Assembly: GCF_037104765.1 (NCBI RefSeq) | Contig: NZ_JBAWSY010000013.1 | Location: 17,973 to 81,972 of the forward strand | Reading direction: 5' to 3' | Length of the DNA stretch: 64,000 nucleotides | DNA from: Psychrobacillus mangrovi | Lineage (GTDB): Bacteria > Bacillota > Bacilli > Bacillales_A > Planococcaceae | The notes under the pieces: model-generated | Told to the model about the DNA's origin: nothing | The model's input: the letters and a program-made list of their open reading frames with translations, nothing else | The model's database searches: none | In this document: positions 45,191 to 54,554 of the stretch, in pieces | How the letters are laid out: every line of letters begins with the position of its first letter | Position numbering within the stretch: position 1 is the first letter of the stretch | Made by a program: the position numbers and the translations under genes

Positions 45191-45292
45191 ATATGGTATA
45201 ATTGTTGAAAAATATTCCATTTCAGAAAATTTAATCAACGGAGTGGTTATAAAAAAAGTAAAGCAAAAAAACCTAGTGAATGGAGTTAGCTT

Positions 45293-45793
45293 ATGAAAAA
45301 ACGAACTTATCTGTTTAGTATCCTAGCCGTAGCACTTCTTATTGGAATTTCAACTTTGACCTTAGTGTTAGGGAGCAATGACGATTCTGAAATACACGCA
45401 GAAGAAAAAACTGAAATAAAAAATAATAGCTTTCTGGATAGTTTTAATAAGATTAACGTTGCATTGAAAAAGAAGCATCCAAATAGTTATGTTTTCAAAA
45501 AAATGGATTTGCACAATGGGGATCTTTTCTTATTAAATGAAGAAAATAAGGGTTTGGCTTTAAAAAAAGGAGATAGTGTTGAGATAGACCTATCCATCAT
45601 CCCAGATGGAACAAGTGCTACGGGTGTTGGTTACATATTGAATGGCAATTACACGGAGATTTTTTCTGCTTCAGTTACTGACCAGCTGATGACAGATTTT
45701 TATGTAGAAGAAGATGGGGAATATATAATCTGTATTATCGGATTTAACGCAAACTTTATAACAATTACGGAAGGTGTTATATCAATAAATTAA
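45293..45793 (+). CDS. Secreted or membrane-anchored small protein
   Basis: 166 residues. Signal peptide or anchor YLFSILAVALLIGISTLTLV, then an extracellular strand-rich domain (GDSVEIDLSIIPDGTSATGV, FYVEEDGEYIICIIGFNANF) resembling small carbohydrate-binding-like sandwiches in pattern only. No family recognised. Confidence 0.58.
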   Translation: MKKRTYLFSILAVALLIGISTLTLVLGSNDDSEIHAEEKTEIKNNSFLDSFNKINVALKKKHPNSYVFKKMDLHNGDLFLLNEENKGLALKKGDSVEIDLSIIPDGTSATGVGYILNGNYTEIFSASVTDQLMTDFYVEEDGEYIICIIGFNANFITITEGVISIN

Positions 45794-46042
45794 ATTCAAA
45801 TAAATCGTTTCTTTTTGTTTAGCTAAATCTAATTAACTAAGGGGGAATATTAATAAAATGATGGGAAGAAAGCATTCAAATATGAAGAAAAAATAAATTC
45901 AAAAGTTAATTAATTTTGAGTGGCTTTTAACCGACTTTATCACAAATATCTAACCTGATTTTGAATCCCTTTTAAACTTTTGTGTACTTAGTGGATGGGT
46001 TTTAATAGTAAAAAAAAGAATTTAAAAAGGAAGATAATATTG

Positions 46043-46558
46043 ATGAAAAAATATGCTTATAATTTCAGCATAATATTTTTGGCTTTATTCTCTGCTACGA
46101 TGATTTATTTAAATGTTGAGGCAAAGAAATCAGAAAGAAAACTAGAAGCAGTTGTAGGAAACTCTGTTTATAATGTCTGGGTAACTCTTAATGAAATTAG
46201 TTCAGATGGAGAAATTACATTTCAAAATATCGAAAAAACAAATGAAAAACTTATTACGGCAGAGGTTTTTGCAGGTATTATAGATAGATCAGTCTCTGTT
46301 GAATTACTTCAACCCATTATAAAAAACTTATTAGTTATAGGGGAAAGTATTGAAAATAATTATTATAAAAACAATGAGTTTACAAAGGAAAACCAAGAAA
46401 TACACAAAGAATATTTAACAGAAGTTCAGAAAACAATTTCAGCTATATATGACATTTATTACGTTCCTAATTCAGAAGGGAAAGTAAAGTTAGAAATCAA
46501 AAATTTTGACGAGTTAACTGAGATTAATAAAAGGTTGTTGGAAATTCAAAAAAAATAG
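46043..46558 (+). CDS. Membrane-anchored helical protein
   Basis: 171 residues from ATG 46043; the upstream in-frame start lacks a ribosome site, whereas AAAGGAAG precedes this one. N-terminal hydrophobic segment FSIIFLALFSATMIYL, then an all-helical extracellular domain (VYNVWVTLNEISSDGEITFQ, IHKEYLTEVQKTISAIYDIY). Unknown function. Confidence 0.55.
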   Translation: MKKYAYNFSIIFLALFSATMIYLNVEAKKSERKLEAVVGNSVYNVWVTLNEISSDGEITFQNIEKTNEKLITAEVFAGIIDRSVSVELLQPIIKNLLVIGESIENNYYKNNEFTKENQEIHKEYLTEVQKTISAIYDIYYVPNSEGKVKLEIKNFDELTEINKRLLEIQKK

Positions 46559-46776
46559 GTATAACGGGGACATATTGAAAATCATTGGGCTGCTTAAACC
46601 CTATTGAGCAAACGGAAGGCGGAACTTTCTTATTGAATTATGTGTTCCTTAATAATTTGTTAAATCCTATTGACTAAGAAGAGCTAAATAATACAGGGAT
46701 ATTTAATTAATTGCAAATTGTTTATAAAACTATAACATCTTTTGCAATTTTAGAGAGTAGCAGGAGGAATATTGTA

Positions 46777-47216
46777 ATGAAAAAGCTTATATTTTCAATG
46801 ATAATTGTAATGAATATAGCTGGTTGTATACCTGAACCTTCTAATACGACTACTTATAGCCAAGCGCAGGGCAAAGTTATTGTAGAAAACAAAGACTATT
46901 CAATGAGGATAAAAGATTTCGAATGGAAAGAAGCAGACTTTAAAACAAGAAAAATTAGCGAATCCAGTGTATATGAATTAGCAGATCAATTCAATACATT
47001 AGAAGTTAAAAAAGGTGATAAATTAAAAATCGAAATTGAACAAAATCCTTCTTCAATTATTGTAGATCAATGGAAAGAAGATGGTACAATTGTTGCCGTT
47101 GAATCTAAAGGGAATGAAATAAGTCTACCAACTGAAACAGATATTATATTTATGAAGTTATCGCTGAATGGGATCAAGGAAGAATAACTTATATTTTTGA
47201 TATGAATTTAAAATAA
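46777..47216 (+). pseudogene. Lipoprotein gene frameshifted near its 3' end
   Basis: ATG 46777 after AGGAGGAA gives a lipoprotein (lipobox MNIAGC). The original frame ends KLSLNGIKEE at 47,187, but the +1 frame contains IYEVIAEWDQGRITYIFDMN and ends at 47,216, a natural C-terminus for strand-rich Bacillus lipoproteins. Loss of one T in the run near 47,150 accounts for it. The truncated product may still be partly functional. Confidence 0.65.
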
Positions 47217-47379
47217 AAATTCATTAGGAACATTTGAAATATTTCCATGTGATTCTTAGTAAGGAATGGTAGTTTTTAATGAAGAAAAGGTATTATTCTT
47301 GTTTTTTGTGACGTATTAAAATAAAGAGAAGTTATATTAAATTTAGGAAAAGTAACGAATTTGGGTGGGAGGCATATGA

Positions 47380-47637
47380 ATGGCAGAAAAAAAGTTTGAT
47401 ATTTTATTATTATTTCAAATAATTTTTGCAGTCTTTGCTTTGTTAATTAGTATTTACAGTTTGGTTACGGGAAACTTCAACTTGCAACCATTGATGTTCA
47501 TACTTATGAGTGCAATGTTCATTATTATAGGATTGCGGGAATATAAAAGAACTCAAAGTTTATCGTGGGGTATCTTCTATTTGTGCATATCGTTCTTTAT
47601 TTTATTCGTTGCGATTCAAGGTATTATGGTTAATTGA
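47380..47637 (+). CDS. DUF3953/YczI-like membrane protein
   Basis: 85 residues, three membrane helices (LLLFQIIFAVFALLISIYSL, LMFILMSAMFIIIGL, GIFYLCISFFILFVAIQGIM) separated by short turns (GNFNLQP, REYKRTQS). The pattern matches the DUF3953/YczI group, to which I assign it from memory. Ribosome site GGGAGG. Function unknown. Confidence 0.65.
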   Translation: MAEKKFDILLLFQIIFAVFALLISIYSLVTGNFNLQPLMFILMSAMFIIIGLREYKRTQSLSWGIFYLCISFFILFVAIQGIMVN

Positions 47638-47720
47638 CAGGGTGTTGTTTTAATAAGGGGACAATGATCTTTTTGTTAACTTAATATACTAATACAGTAG
47701 GTTAACTTAAAAGGGGGTTC

Positions 47721-48161
47721 TTGATTGGGTTGAGTCATGTAATTATTAGAAAGCTTGTTTCCGCGGTAATTGCTTGTGTGTTGGTTATGTTAATTTTTTT
47801 CCTCGAAGAACAGACTGGTTTTGTAATGATAATAGGTATGTATCTATTACCCATTCTTTTGTTTTATGGAATACCAGCATCTATTCTCTCTGATATCATT
47901 ACAACAAAACTAAGCGGGTTGCTTAGAGGAAGTTTGGCGTTATTTATTCACTTATTTCTAGCTGCTTTGTTTATTGTGATCCCCATCTTATTTTCAGAAT
48001 TGGAAAGGGATTTGTTACTTGCTGACATTAGGAGTTTATATGATAACTTTTATTTTATTACCTCCCTTCTATCTTCAAGCCTGTTCTGGTGTATAGATGA
48101 GGTTCTCAGGTCTAAAAGAGTGAAAGTTCTAAGTGAAAAGAATGGAAATTTGAGAATTTAG
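47721..48161 (+). CDS. Four-helix membrane protein, possibly UPF0715 type
   Basis: 146 residues from TTG after AAGGGGG. Four membrane helices; the stretch YGIPASILSDIITTKLSG between helices 2 and 3 resembles the UPF0715 family. No enzymatic motif. Located between two palindrome copies. Confidence 0.55.
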   Translation: MIGLSHVIIRKLVSAVIACVLVMLIFFLEEQTGFVMIIGMYLLPILLFYGIPASILSDIITTKLSGLLRGSLALFIHLFLAALFIVIPILFSELERDLLLADIRSLYDNFYFITSLLSSSLFWCIDEVLRSKRVKVLSEKNGNLRI

Positions 48162-48245
48162 TGAAGATACATTATCTTGTTTAACTAACGTCTGCGTTTC
48201 TACAATAATTTGTCGTATGGTTAAGAAGAGGAAAGAGATGTAAAC

Positions 48246-48276
48246 AAGACCATCATTTCGATGGTCAATTATTTTA
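48246..48276 (+). terminator. GACCATC hairpin terminator, copy 1
   Basis: GACCATC/GATGGTC, loop ATTTC, T-rich tail. Recurs at 57,477 and 58,720. Confidence 0.75.
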
Positions 48277-48321
48277 TCCAAAACACCAAGTAGATATTAG
48301 AAATCCATGGAAAAATGTTAC

Positions 48322-48353
48322 AGTTAAACTAACGAAGCAGGTTAGCTGAACAA
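48322..48353 (+). repeat. AACTAA palindrome copy
   Basis: GTTAAACTAACGAAGCAG then GTTAGCTGAAC. Confidence 0.65.
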
Positions 48354-48368
48354 AATCAAAGGGGGAGT

Positions 48369-48893
48369 ATGATGAAAAGATTTTATATTAGTGTGTTAAC
48401 TTTGCTCGGATTATCTTTATTAATAGGGTGTACCGATAAGCAAGTTGAAAAAGACACTAAACAATTAACTAAAATAGAGGAAATAGAAGTAAGCGAACCT
48501 TTAAACATCGGTAGGAATGCAGACTATTCAGTTCCATTTAAAATTAGTGAAATTAAAAGTATTTTTGTTAACTTGAATGACAGTGCTTCAGAAACACCTC
48601 TTAGGGGAGTGAGATATGAAGTATCGTTGGCGTCGGAAAAAGAAATATTGAATGAAGATAGGTCATCTTTCAATTTTGAGGTTGTGACCGAATCTACCAT
48701 AATGAAGGAATCATTAGGAACCATCCAACCAATGTCGCTGACAGACACACGTGATGGATACTTATATACCTTGTCGTTTGAAACGATATATCGTGAATAT
48801 TCCAAGGAAGAACTCGAAGAATTAATTAAAGAACGGAACTTCCAAATATATCTAAATTACAAAGGGATAAGTAACTCAATTGAGTTTTTATAA
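48369..48893 (+). CDS. Lipoprotein of unknown function
   Basis: 174 residues. Lipobox LLIGC at about residue 21. The mature protein is strand-rich (ADYSVPFKISEIKSIFVNLN, YLYTLSFETIYREYSKEELE) with no recognised domain. Ribosome site AAAGGGGG. A palindrome sits only 16 bp before its start, inside the untranslated leader. Confidence 0.62.
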   Translation: MMKRFYISVLTLLGLSLLIGCTDKQVEKDTKQLTKIEEIEVSEPLNIGRNADYSVPFKISEIKSIFVNLNDSASETPLRGVRYEVSLASEKEILNEDRSSFNFEVVTESTIMKESLGTIQPMSLTDTRDGYLYTLSFETIYREYSKEELEELIKERNFQIYLNYKGISNSIEFL

Positions 48894-49178
48894 TAAAGTG
48901 CGTTAACTTTAATTTTTACACTAATGGCCGCTTAAATGTCCCTTGCTATGTTCATCATATAAGATATTTCCCCAAGAAATATCAAACCCTTAATAGTAGA
49001 TAGACGTTTAGTTTTGAGGAATAGTGATTTTTTTACTTTAACAATTCCTACATGAGAATAATGTTTCAGATGCGTGTTTAAATGGACTTGGAATAGCCCT
49101 TATTCTAGTTGCTAACAAGGAGTGCCCCATTTTTGCTAGGTTAATATTCCCTTCCGTTTACTCATCGAAAAATCATTT

Positions 49179-49210
49179 AAACAGCACCTTTTAGGATGCT
49201 GTTTATTTTT
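49179..49210 (+). terminator. Terminator
   Basis: AAACAGCA/TGCTGTTT with T-run; between 48,894 and here no gene is seen. Confidence 0.75.
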
Positions 49211-49253
49211 GCTTATGATTCATGGTAGATTTTCATTCGATTCTTGTTGTATT

Positions 49254-49502
49254 TTAAATTGTGCTCAAACATTTTACCGCGAGATTTTTAACAGTGTTTT
49301 CAACAGATTCAAGACGACTTTCAACTGCATCAAAACGTTGGTTCATTTCTATTGTAACTGAATCAATCTTTTCATCCAGTGTGCCAATCTTTTCATCGAG
49401 TGTGTCAACCTTTTTGTCCAGTGCATCAAACTTCATATTCACTTCTAAAAGTGTTGTATTCATTTGTTTCAGCATTTCCATCATTAAGTTGTCGTTTGTC
49501 AT
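49254..49502 (-). CDS. Small coiled-coil protein
   Basis: 82 residues, almost entirely heptad repeat (FDALDKKVDTLDEKIGTLDE, MNQRFDAVESRLESVENTVK). Such proteins are common in Bacillus prophage and plasmid regions. The ribosome site on the minus strand is AGGAGTGA. No specific function. Confidence 0.6.
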   Translation of the reverse strand: MTNDNLMMEMLKQMNTTLLEVNMKFDALDKKVDTLDEKIGTLDEKIDSVTIEMNQRFDAVESRLESVENTVKNLAVKCLSTI

Positions 49503-49735
49503 TCCAGATCACTCCTGCGTTCATATTATAGCATGTCTGTACCAAAACACTTTGAACTCAAAGAAGAGTTTTGACTCGAGTGGTACCCTAATTGTTGATT
49601 TTATATCCAGTTGGACCGATAAACTAACAAACTGTTTTTTTAAATTGGGGTGGGGGCTGATAGGGAAAAGATTTTCATTCGAAAAACAAATTATTAGTCC
49701 AAGATTGTTTTAAATAAGTAAAAAAAAGTGGAGCG

Positions 49736-50557
49736 TTAAATCCACTCCACAAATGATGGTATTCTTAATAATCCTTTTTTCGTAAGGTTTCTGTACTTCA
49801 CCTTAGCTTTTAACTGATTGCCAAGATAAATATATTTATCATTTTCCTCCGTGATAAAGTCTTTATATTTTATATAAAATTCTTTTCGATTTTGAGGGGT
49901 CATGAATTCCATAACACCCGCATACTTACCATCTTCAAAACTTAGAAGCAAGCCGAATGTATCTTTTCTTAATCCAGATATATAAACATTATCGTACTTG
50001 TAATTAATTACTTTAAGCCAATCTTGTGATCTTTTATTAATTTGATATTTCGAATTAGCTTTCTTTTGAACAATACCTTCTAAATCGTGCTGCTTTATTA
50101 AATCAAAATACTGAATACCTGCTCCTTCAACCCATTTTACTTTATTAAGTAAAGGAGTGTCCTCAGTTATTATTTTTTCAAGCAAACCTTTTCTTTCAAT
50201 TAAAGGAAGACTTGTAGCTTTAATATTGTTGCAATAAATCATATCAAAAACACTGAAGGAGATTTTATGCTCTGATTTCTTTGACTTGAAACGTTCCATA
50301 ACAGCTTCAAAATCTGGTCTGCCTTCATGATCTGTAACAATTATTTCACCATCTAATACTGTTCCGTCTGGTAAAGGGAGTCCAACCAATTCAGGAAACA
50401 TAGAGGTAATTTCGTTGTTGTGGCGAGTGTATATTCTCACTCTATTATGAAACTTTGTCCATATAGTACGAAATCCATCCAGCTTCAGTTCTGTTATATA
50501 TGAATCATCATCAAAAGGATTTTCTGATTTGTGTAGCAGCATAGGGGATATAAACAT
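49736..50557 (-). CDS. ATP-dependent DNA ligase (YoqV/LigB type)
   Basis: 273 residues from ATG 50557, seven bases after GAGGTG; the longer frame is not conserved. Nucleotidyltransferase motif I ELKLDGFR contains the adenylated lysine. Motifs DGEIIV, FSVFDMIY, EGIVQKK and WLKVI follow in order. It is the minimal catalytic plus OB-fold form known from SPbeta yoqV. It seals nicks in DNA, probably in a phage- or repair-related setting. Confidence 0.9.
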   Translation of the reverse strand: MFISPMLLHKSENPFDDDSYITELKLDGFRTIWTKFHNRVRIYTRHNNEITSMFPELVGLPLPDGTVLDGEIIVTDHEGRPDFEAVMERFKSKKSEHKISFSVFDMIYCNNIKATSLPLIERKGLLEKIITEDTPLLNKVKWVEGAGIQYFDLIKQHDLEGIVQKKANSKYQINKRSQDWLKVINYKYDNVYISGLRKDTFGLLLSFEDGKYAGVMEFMTPQNRKEFYIKYKDFITEENDKYIYLGNQLKAKVKYRNLTKKGLLRIPSFVEWI

Positions 50558-50689
50558 ATACAACACCTCTAGGTAATTGTAACACGATATACTTGTAAAA
50601 TATTTGGTAATTAGAGTAATAGAAAGGAAGTTGGTCATATCAATTTGCTAAAGAAGGCATACAGATTTAATAAATACACCTAAATTCAT

Positions 50690-50860
50690 CGACTTTCTAT
50701 TTGGCTATGTTAAAGGTTAAGATTGATTTATCGTAAAATGGTATTAGGTTCTCGACCCTCTATTCATTAAAATAAGTTTTAACCCAATTGGATATTTATG
50801 TTAAAATCTGAATAAGTATGTGAATGTACTTAAACTAACGGAGCAGTTTAGTTGAATAAG
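50690..50860 (+). repeat. Leader-type long repeat with palindrome
   Basis: GGCTATGTTAAAGGTTAAG ... TTATCGTAAAATGGTATTAG ... TGGATATTTATGTTAAAAT, ending in the palindrome ACTTAAACTAACGGAGCAG + TTTAGTTGAATAAG (50,828-50,860). Closely parallels 53,150-53,301. Confidence 0.8.
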
Positions 50861-50920
50861 AAAAATTAGGTGAGTACGTGAAGATTTCTTATCTAATAAG
50901 TTAAAAAGGGGGGTATTAAA

Positions 50921-52258
50921 ATGGGGTTGTTTAGCAAATTTTTTGGAAATAAAAAGCAAGACAAAACGAATAATAATCAGAAAGATCTTGAAGAAATTGA
51001 ATTACTAAAACGAGAAAAAATGAAAAAACCACCTGAAAAATCTAACGATGTTGGAATAGGCATGGGTGTATCATTCAATATTTCATCTGATGTAAACGAA
51101 AACTCTGGGCTTTCTATTACTACATTGCCTGTGGGCGTTTATACTGGTAGTATAGCAACAGATTTTTATGTATATGAATGGTTTATCAAAAATACTGGTG
51201 AAATATTCTATGTCGGAAAAGGACGTGGCAACCGTTATAAAGTGTTCCACGAACGAGCATATGAAGCTGAAAAAATTCGGAAAATGTATGATACTGACTC
51301 TCGCTTTGTTGGAACTGGGTTAACCGAAGAACAAGCAATAGAGGTAGAGGATAAAGAAATAACGAGAATACTAAATGAAACAAAAGATAGACTAACGAAC
51401 CGCATAATCCCACTCTTCACTAAAAGAGATAACGGATATGACCGCAGTCCCAACACGCCTGAGCTCCAATTTGAAACAGCTCCATATCTTTACGCAAGTG
51501 AGATAGACGAACATTACTTTGGCATAAAATCTCAAACATTTGATGAAGTTATGTACGAAAATTTAAAAGCAGTAGTCTTTATCACACGAAATGTACGAGA
51601 TGAGATTAGTATCATTTATGGTGGGAAATTAGACAAGTATCAAGGTGAAACAATAGCAACATTGTCAACAAACGGAAGCAAAATACTTAAAAGCAAATAT
51701 GCAAAATCAGTTACTGCTTGGATATACATTGGTGATGATTACGTGATTAATTATGAAAAAGACCAAGAGCAAGCATTAGAGAAACTAGGGCGAAACATAC
51801 CAACTTATTATTTAATTGATGTTTGGAAGTTTTTAAAAGAAAAGTTTGGCGAAGTTGAAACAATTTCAACAGAAGATGTCCTTATTAATCCAATCCACAA
51901 TCGAGTTCCATTAAAAGATATAAAGAACCTGAACGACTGGGAGAGAGGCTTTGACGGAGGGATGCCGTATTGGGAAGAAGGCGATAAGGAACGAAAAGCA
52001 GGTAACCTTGAACGAGCTATTGAGTTGTTTGATATAGCACGATACAACGGCTACAATGCTCCAGCATTATATAGATCGTACGCAATGACATATCGAAAAC
52101 TCAAAGACTATGACAACGAAATTGCAATCATTGATGAAGCGATTGAACGTTTAAGATCAGAAAAAATGAACATAAACGAAATTCACAATATGGAATTAAA
52201 AGAACGTCGAGCAAAAGCTCTCACATTAAAACAAAAACTAAATAGTTCGGAACGTTAA
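50921..52258 (+). CDS. GIY-YIG-like nuclease with TPR C-terminus
   Basis: 445 residues. A short disordered N-terminus (1-60), then a GIY-YIG-type core: FYVYEWFIKNTGEIFYVGKG followed by RGNRYK with the conserved Arg and a downstream Glu (VEDKEITRIL). The middle domain (about 185-330) is unrecognised. The C-terminal 100 residues contain tetratricopeptide-like helices (KAGNLERAIELFDIARYNGY, LKDYDNEIAIIDEAIERLRS). GIY-YIG plus protein-binding repeats suggests a regulated nuclease, possibly defensive. Ribosome site AAGGGGGG. Confidence 0.72.
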   Translation: MGLFSKFFGNKKQDKTNNNQKDLEEIELLKREKMKKPPEKSNDVGIGMGVSFNISSDVNENSGLSITTLPVGVYTGSIATDFYVYEWFIKNTGEIFYVGKGRGNRYKVFHERAYEAEKIRKMYDTDSRFVGTGLTEEQAIEVEDKEITRILNETKDRLTNRIIPLFTKRDNGYDRSPNTPELQFETAPYLYASEIDEHYFGIKSQTFDEVMYENLKAVVFITRNVRDEISIIYGGKLDKYQGETIATLSTNGSKILKSKYAKSVTAWIYIGDDYVINYEKDQEQALEKLGRNIPTYYLIDVWKFLKEKFGEVETISTEDVLINPIHNRVPLKDIKNLNDWERGFDGGMPYWEEGDKERKAGNLERAIELFDIARYNGYNAPALYRSYAMTYRKLKDYDNEIAIIDEAIERLRSEKMNINEIHNMELKERRAKALTLKQKLNSSER

Positions 52259-52425
52259 AAGAGACCGTTATATAAGGGTGCCACTAAATTACTGCCTCCT
52301 CAGATGTACAATAAACATATGAAGTAAACTGAATGTAAATTACCCGTTTATTAACAATAATTGGTCATCCTGAGAGTATATTAGAAAGCCAAAATTTAAT
52401 GACATTGCTTTTTAATTAGACGAAA

Positions 52426-52445
52426 AGAACGTTTGTTCTTATAAT
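52426..52445 (+). promoter_or_regulatory. LexA (SOS) box and -10 of yolD gene
   Basis: AGAACGTTTGTTCT (52,426-52,439) fits the Bacillus LexA box (GAAC-N4-GTTC) and directly abuts TATAAT (52,440-52,445). Confidence 0.7.
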
Positions 52446-52469
52446 GAATTAAAAAGGAGTTGTACTTAA

Positions 52470-52841
52470 ATGATGAGGGAAGACCATTTTGACCATGAGT
52501 TGGATTTATCAAAAGTTCAGGATAGAGGATCTAAAAAATGGGTTGCGATGGTGTTGCCAGAGCATGTAAAACTCATGAGGGATTATGTTAGGGAACAACA
52601 ATTAATTCCTCGGCCGCAACTAAATGAGTGGGATTTAGAAATAATCGAAGAAACAATAAACCTAGCTATGACTCGAAAATGTGATGTAGCAATTAAAATG
52701 TGGAGGGATGGCAAGTATGTTCTACGCGGGGGTATAATTCAGCGTGTGGATTTAAAACAGAGAACAATGGAAGTGGATGATCCATTTGGGTTACATAAGT
52801 ATAAACTGGATGAAGTTGTGGATGTAACTGTATTAGAATAG
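52470..52841 (+). CDS. YolD-like protein
   Basis: 123 residues; RGSKKWVAMVLPEHVKLMRDY and GGIIQRVDLKQRTMEVDDPF are typical YolD-like family stretches. In Bacillus such genes usually lie beside a Y-family DNA polymerase (UvrX/ImuB) and belong to the SOS regulon. Here the polymerase gene is missing, but the LexA box remains. Ribosome site AAAGGAG. It is followed 16 bp later by a small helical partner gene. Confidence 0.87.
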   Translation: MMREDHFDHELDLSKVQDRGSKKWVAMVLPEHVKLMRDYVREQQLIPRPQLNEWDLEIIEETINLAMTRKCDVAIKMWRDGKYVLRGGIIQRVDLKQRTMEVDDPFGLHKYKLDEVVDVTVLE

Positions 52842-52857
52842 AGTAGAGGTGATATAA

Positions 52858-53052
52858 ATGGATCAAAAGGACGTGGAAATAAATCAATTAGTGGAAGCTT
52901 TGATGCTAAAGATTCCTAGAGAACATGTAATCGAAACATTAAATCAATTACTAAATATGCCGAAAGAAGATATGGATGAGCTAGCGGAGTATTGTCGCAT
53001 GATAGATGAGAGAGAGAAGAATACTTCCTTACTTCAACAAAAAAACACTTAA
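52858..53052 (+). CDS. Small helical protein downstream of YolD
   Basis: 64 residues, helical and acidic (IPREHVIETLNQLLNMPKED). It is probably co-transcribed with the YolD-like gene from the SOS promoter; the ribosome site is AGAGGTGAT. A terminator follows. Function unknown. Confidence 0.65.
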   Translation: MDQKDVEINQLVEALMLKIPREHVIETLNQLLNMPKEDMDELAEYCRMIDEREKNTSLLQQKNT

Positions 53053-53088
53053 CAGGTAACGGGTTCGAATATAAAAAACAAATGGTAG

Positions 53089-53116
53089 GCACTGCAAATC
53101 GCGGTGCTTTTTTCGT
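53089..53116 (+). terminator. Terminator of yolD operon
   Basis: GCACTG pairs with CGGTGC (one G-T pair), six T. Confidence 0.65.
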
Positions 53117-53149
53117 GATTTCCTTTCGAACAATGTATTTACAAGAAGT

Positions 53150-53301
53150 TATGTTAAAGAAAAAGTTTATTTTATCGTAAATGGTATGTTGACGCCTTCT
53201 CTAATAAAATTATGTTCAAGCCTAACTGGATATTTATGTTAAAATGAGAATGAGATTGTGAAAGAATTTACTTATACTAACGAAGCAGATAGTTGAACAA
53301 G
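53150..53301 (+). repeat. Leader-type long repeat with palindrome
   Basis: Same order as 50,690-50,860 (TTATCGTAAATGGTATG ... CTGGATATTTATGTTAAAAT), ending CTTATACTAACGAAGCAG + ATAGTTGAACAAG. Confidence 0.75.
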
Positions 53302-53427
53302 GAGTGAATTTTATCAAATTGAGTATTGTCATAAATTCACTTAATTCGTTTATATAAAGTATATTGGAGATATAGATAAGATATCGGGAAATTTTTCAAA
53401 CAAATAAAAGTGGGGTAGGTAATCTCT

Positions 53428-54243
53428 TTGGAATTTTTCACATCACAATTAATAATGATTGCATTATTTATCTTAGTTATTCATTCAATTGAAACATTAG
53501 CATACTCAGTACGTTTATCAGGGGCAAGAGTGAAACTATTAGCATCCGCACTTTCTCTATTTAATGTGATGGTAATGGTTTCAAGGTTAGCAAATATGAT
53601 GCAACAACCTTTTACAGGAAGTTTGATTGATAATGCGCCAAAAGAAAATGCTTTAGAATTTGTCGAGAGTCAATATCGAATTCTAATTGGTTCTGCAACA
53701 TTAGGAACAATACTCGGGTTACTTTTGTTACCGACATTTATTGCTGTTTTCTCAAGGGCAATCATTCATTTAGCAGAGGAACGCGGATCGATTCCAGCGT
53801 TATTGAATAAAGGGTTTTCAATACCTTATTTAAAACGTGTAAAAAAACATATTCATCTACCTAGATATACTTATTTAAAAGATATGAACTGGCGAGATAT
53901 ACCAATTAAATTATTTTGCATTAATATGTTGATTACAGCGATTTATACAATAGGAGTTTTATCCGCACTATATGCTGCACTAATTGCGCCTGAAAGAGCA
54001 ACAACTGCTGTTATGGCATCAGGTTTAATTAATGGTATAGCTACAATCTTACTAATTATCTTTATTGACCCCAAAATTTCAATACTAGCGGATGATGTAA
54101 TCAACCAAAAAGGAAACTATGTCACTTTAAAAAGCGCCTCTATTATGATGGTGACATCAAGATTGTTAGGAACACTTTTAGCACAGGTGTTATTCATTCC
54201 AGGTGCAAATTATATTGCTTGGTTTACACAGTTCATTATATAG
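53428..54243 (+). CDS. amj: Lipid II flippase Amj
   Basis: 271 residues, the length of B. subtilis Amj (YdaH, DUF2837), with six or more membrane helices. FILVIHSIETLAYSVRLSGA and the ALSLFNVMVMVSRLANMMQQ segment are characteristic. Amj flips the peptidoglycan precursor lipid II and can replace MurJ. TTG start after GGGGTAGG. Its presence within accessory DNA, behind a leader-type repeat rather than in its usual chromosomal setting, is unusual. Confidence 0.9.
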   Translation: MEFFTSQLIMIALFILVIHSIETLAYSVRLSGARVKLLASALSLFNVMVMVSRLANMMQQPFTGSLIDNAPKENALEFVESQYRILIGSATLGTILGLLLLPTFIAVFSRAIIHLAEERGSIPALLNKGFSIPYLKRVKKHIHLPRYTYLKDMNWRDIPIKLFCINMLITAIYTIGVLSALYAALIAPERATTAVMASGLINGIATILLIIFIDPKISILADDVINQKGNYVTLKSASIMMVTSRLLGTLLAQVLFIPGANYIAWFTQFII

Positions 54244-54297
54244 ATTAAGAAATACATTGTAATAACATCGACCCTAAGGTGCTTAAGCTTACACTTA

Positions 54298-54513
54298 AAC
54301 TACCATGAAAATTAATTTCTTCAAGAAAAGAAAAATGACAATACTTAATAAGACCCCTGCTTAATCGTTAAAAAAAAGAGGAGAGCGGCATTAATAGTCT
54401 ATTGTTTTCGGTAGACTATTAGTATTGACTCCACTAACCATTTTCATTCTCTGTGGTGCAGCACTATTTTTGTGCTGCATGGATGGCTAACGGGGCAGGT
54501 TAGTTGAACAAGG
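54298..54513 (+). repeat. 210-bp dispersed repeat, copy 2
   Basis: AACTACCATGAAAATTAATT ... GCATGGATGGCTAACGGGG, continuing into a normal palindrome 3' half (CAGGTTAGTTGAACAAG). Confidence 0.88.
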
Positions 54514-54554
54514 GAATTTAAAAAGCCCACTAATAGTGGGCAATTGTTTTAAAA

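Noticed and set aside
49254..50557. Prophage
   Set aside because: A phage-type ligase and a coiled-coil gene alone; no integrase, structural, lysis or repressor genes in the window.
52693..52887. Minus-strand frame over the yolD gene
   Set aside because: Antisense shadow without a ribosome site.
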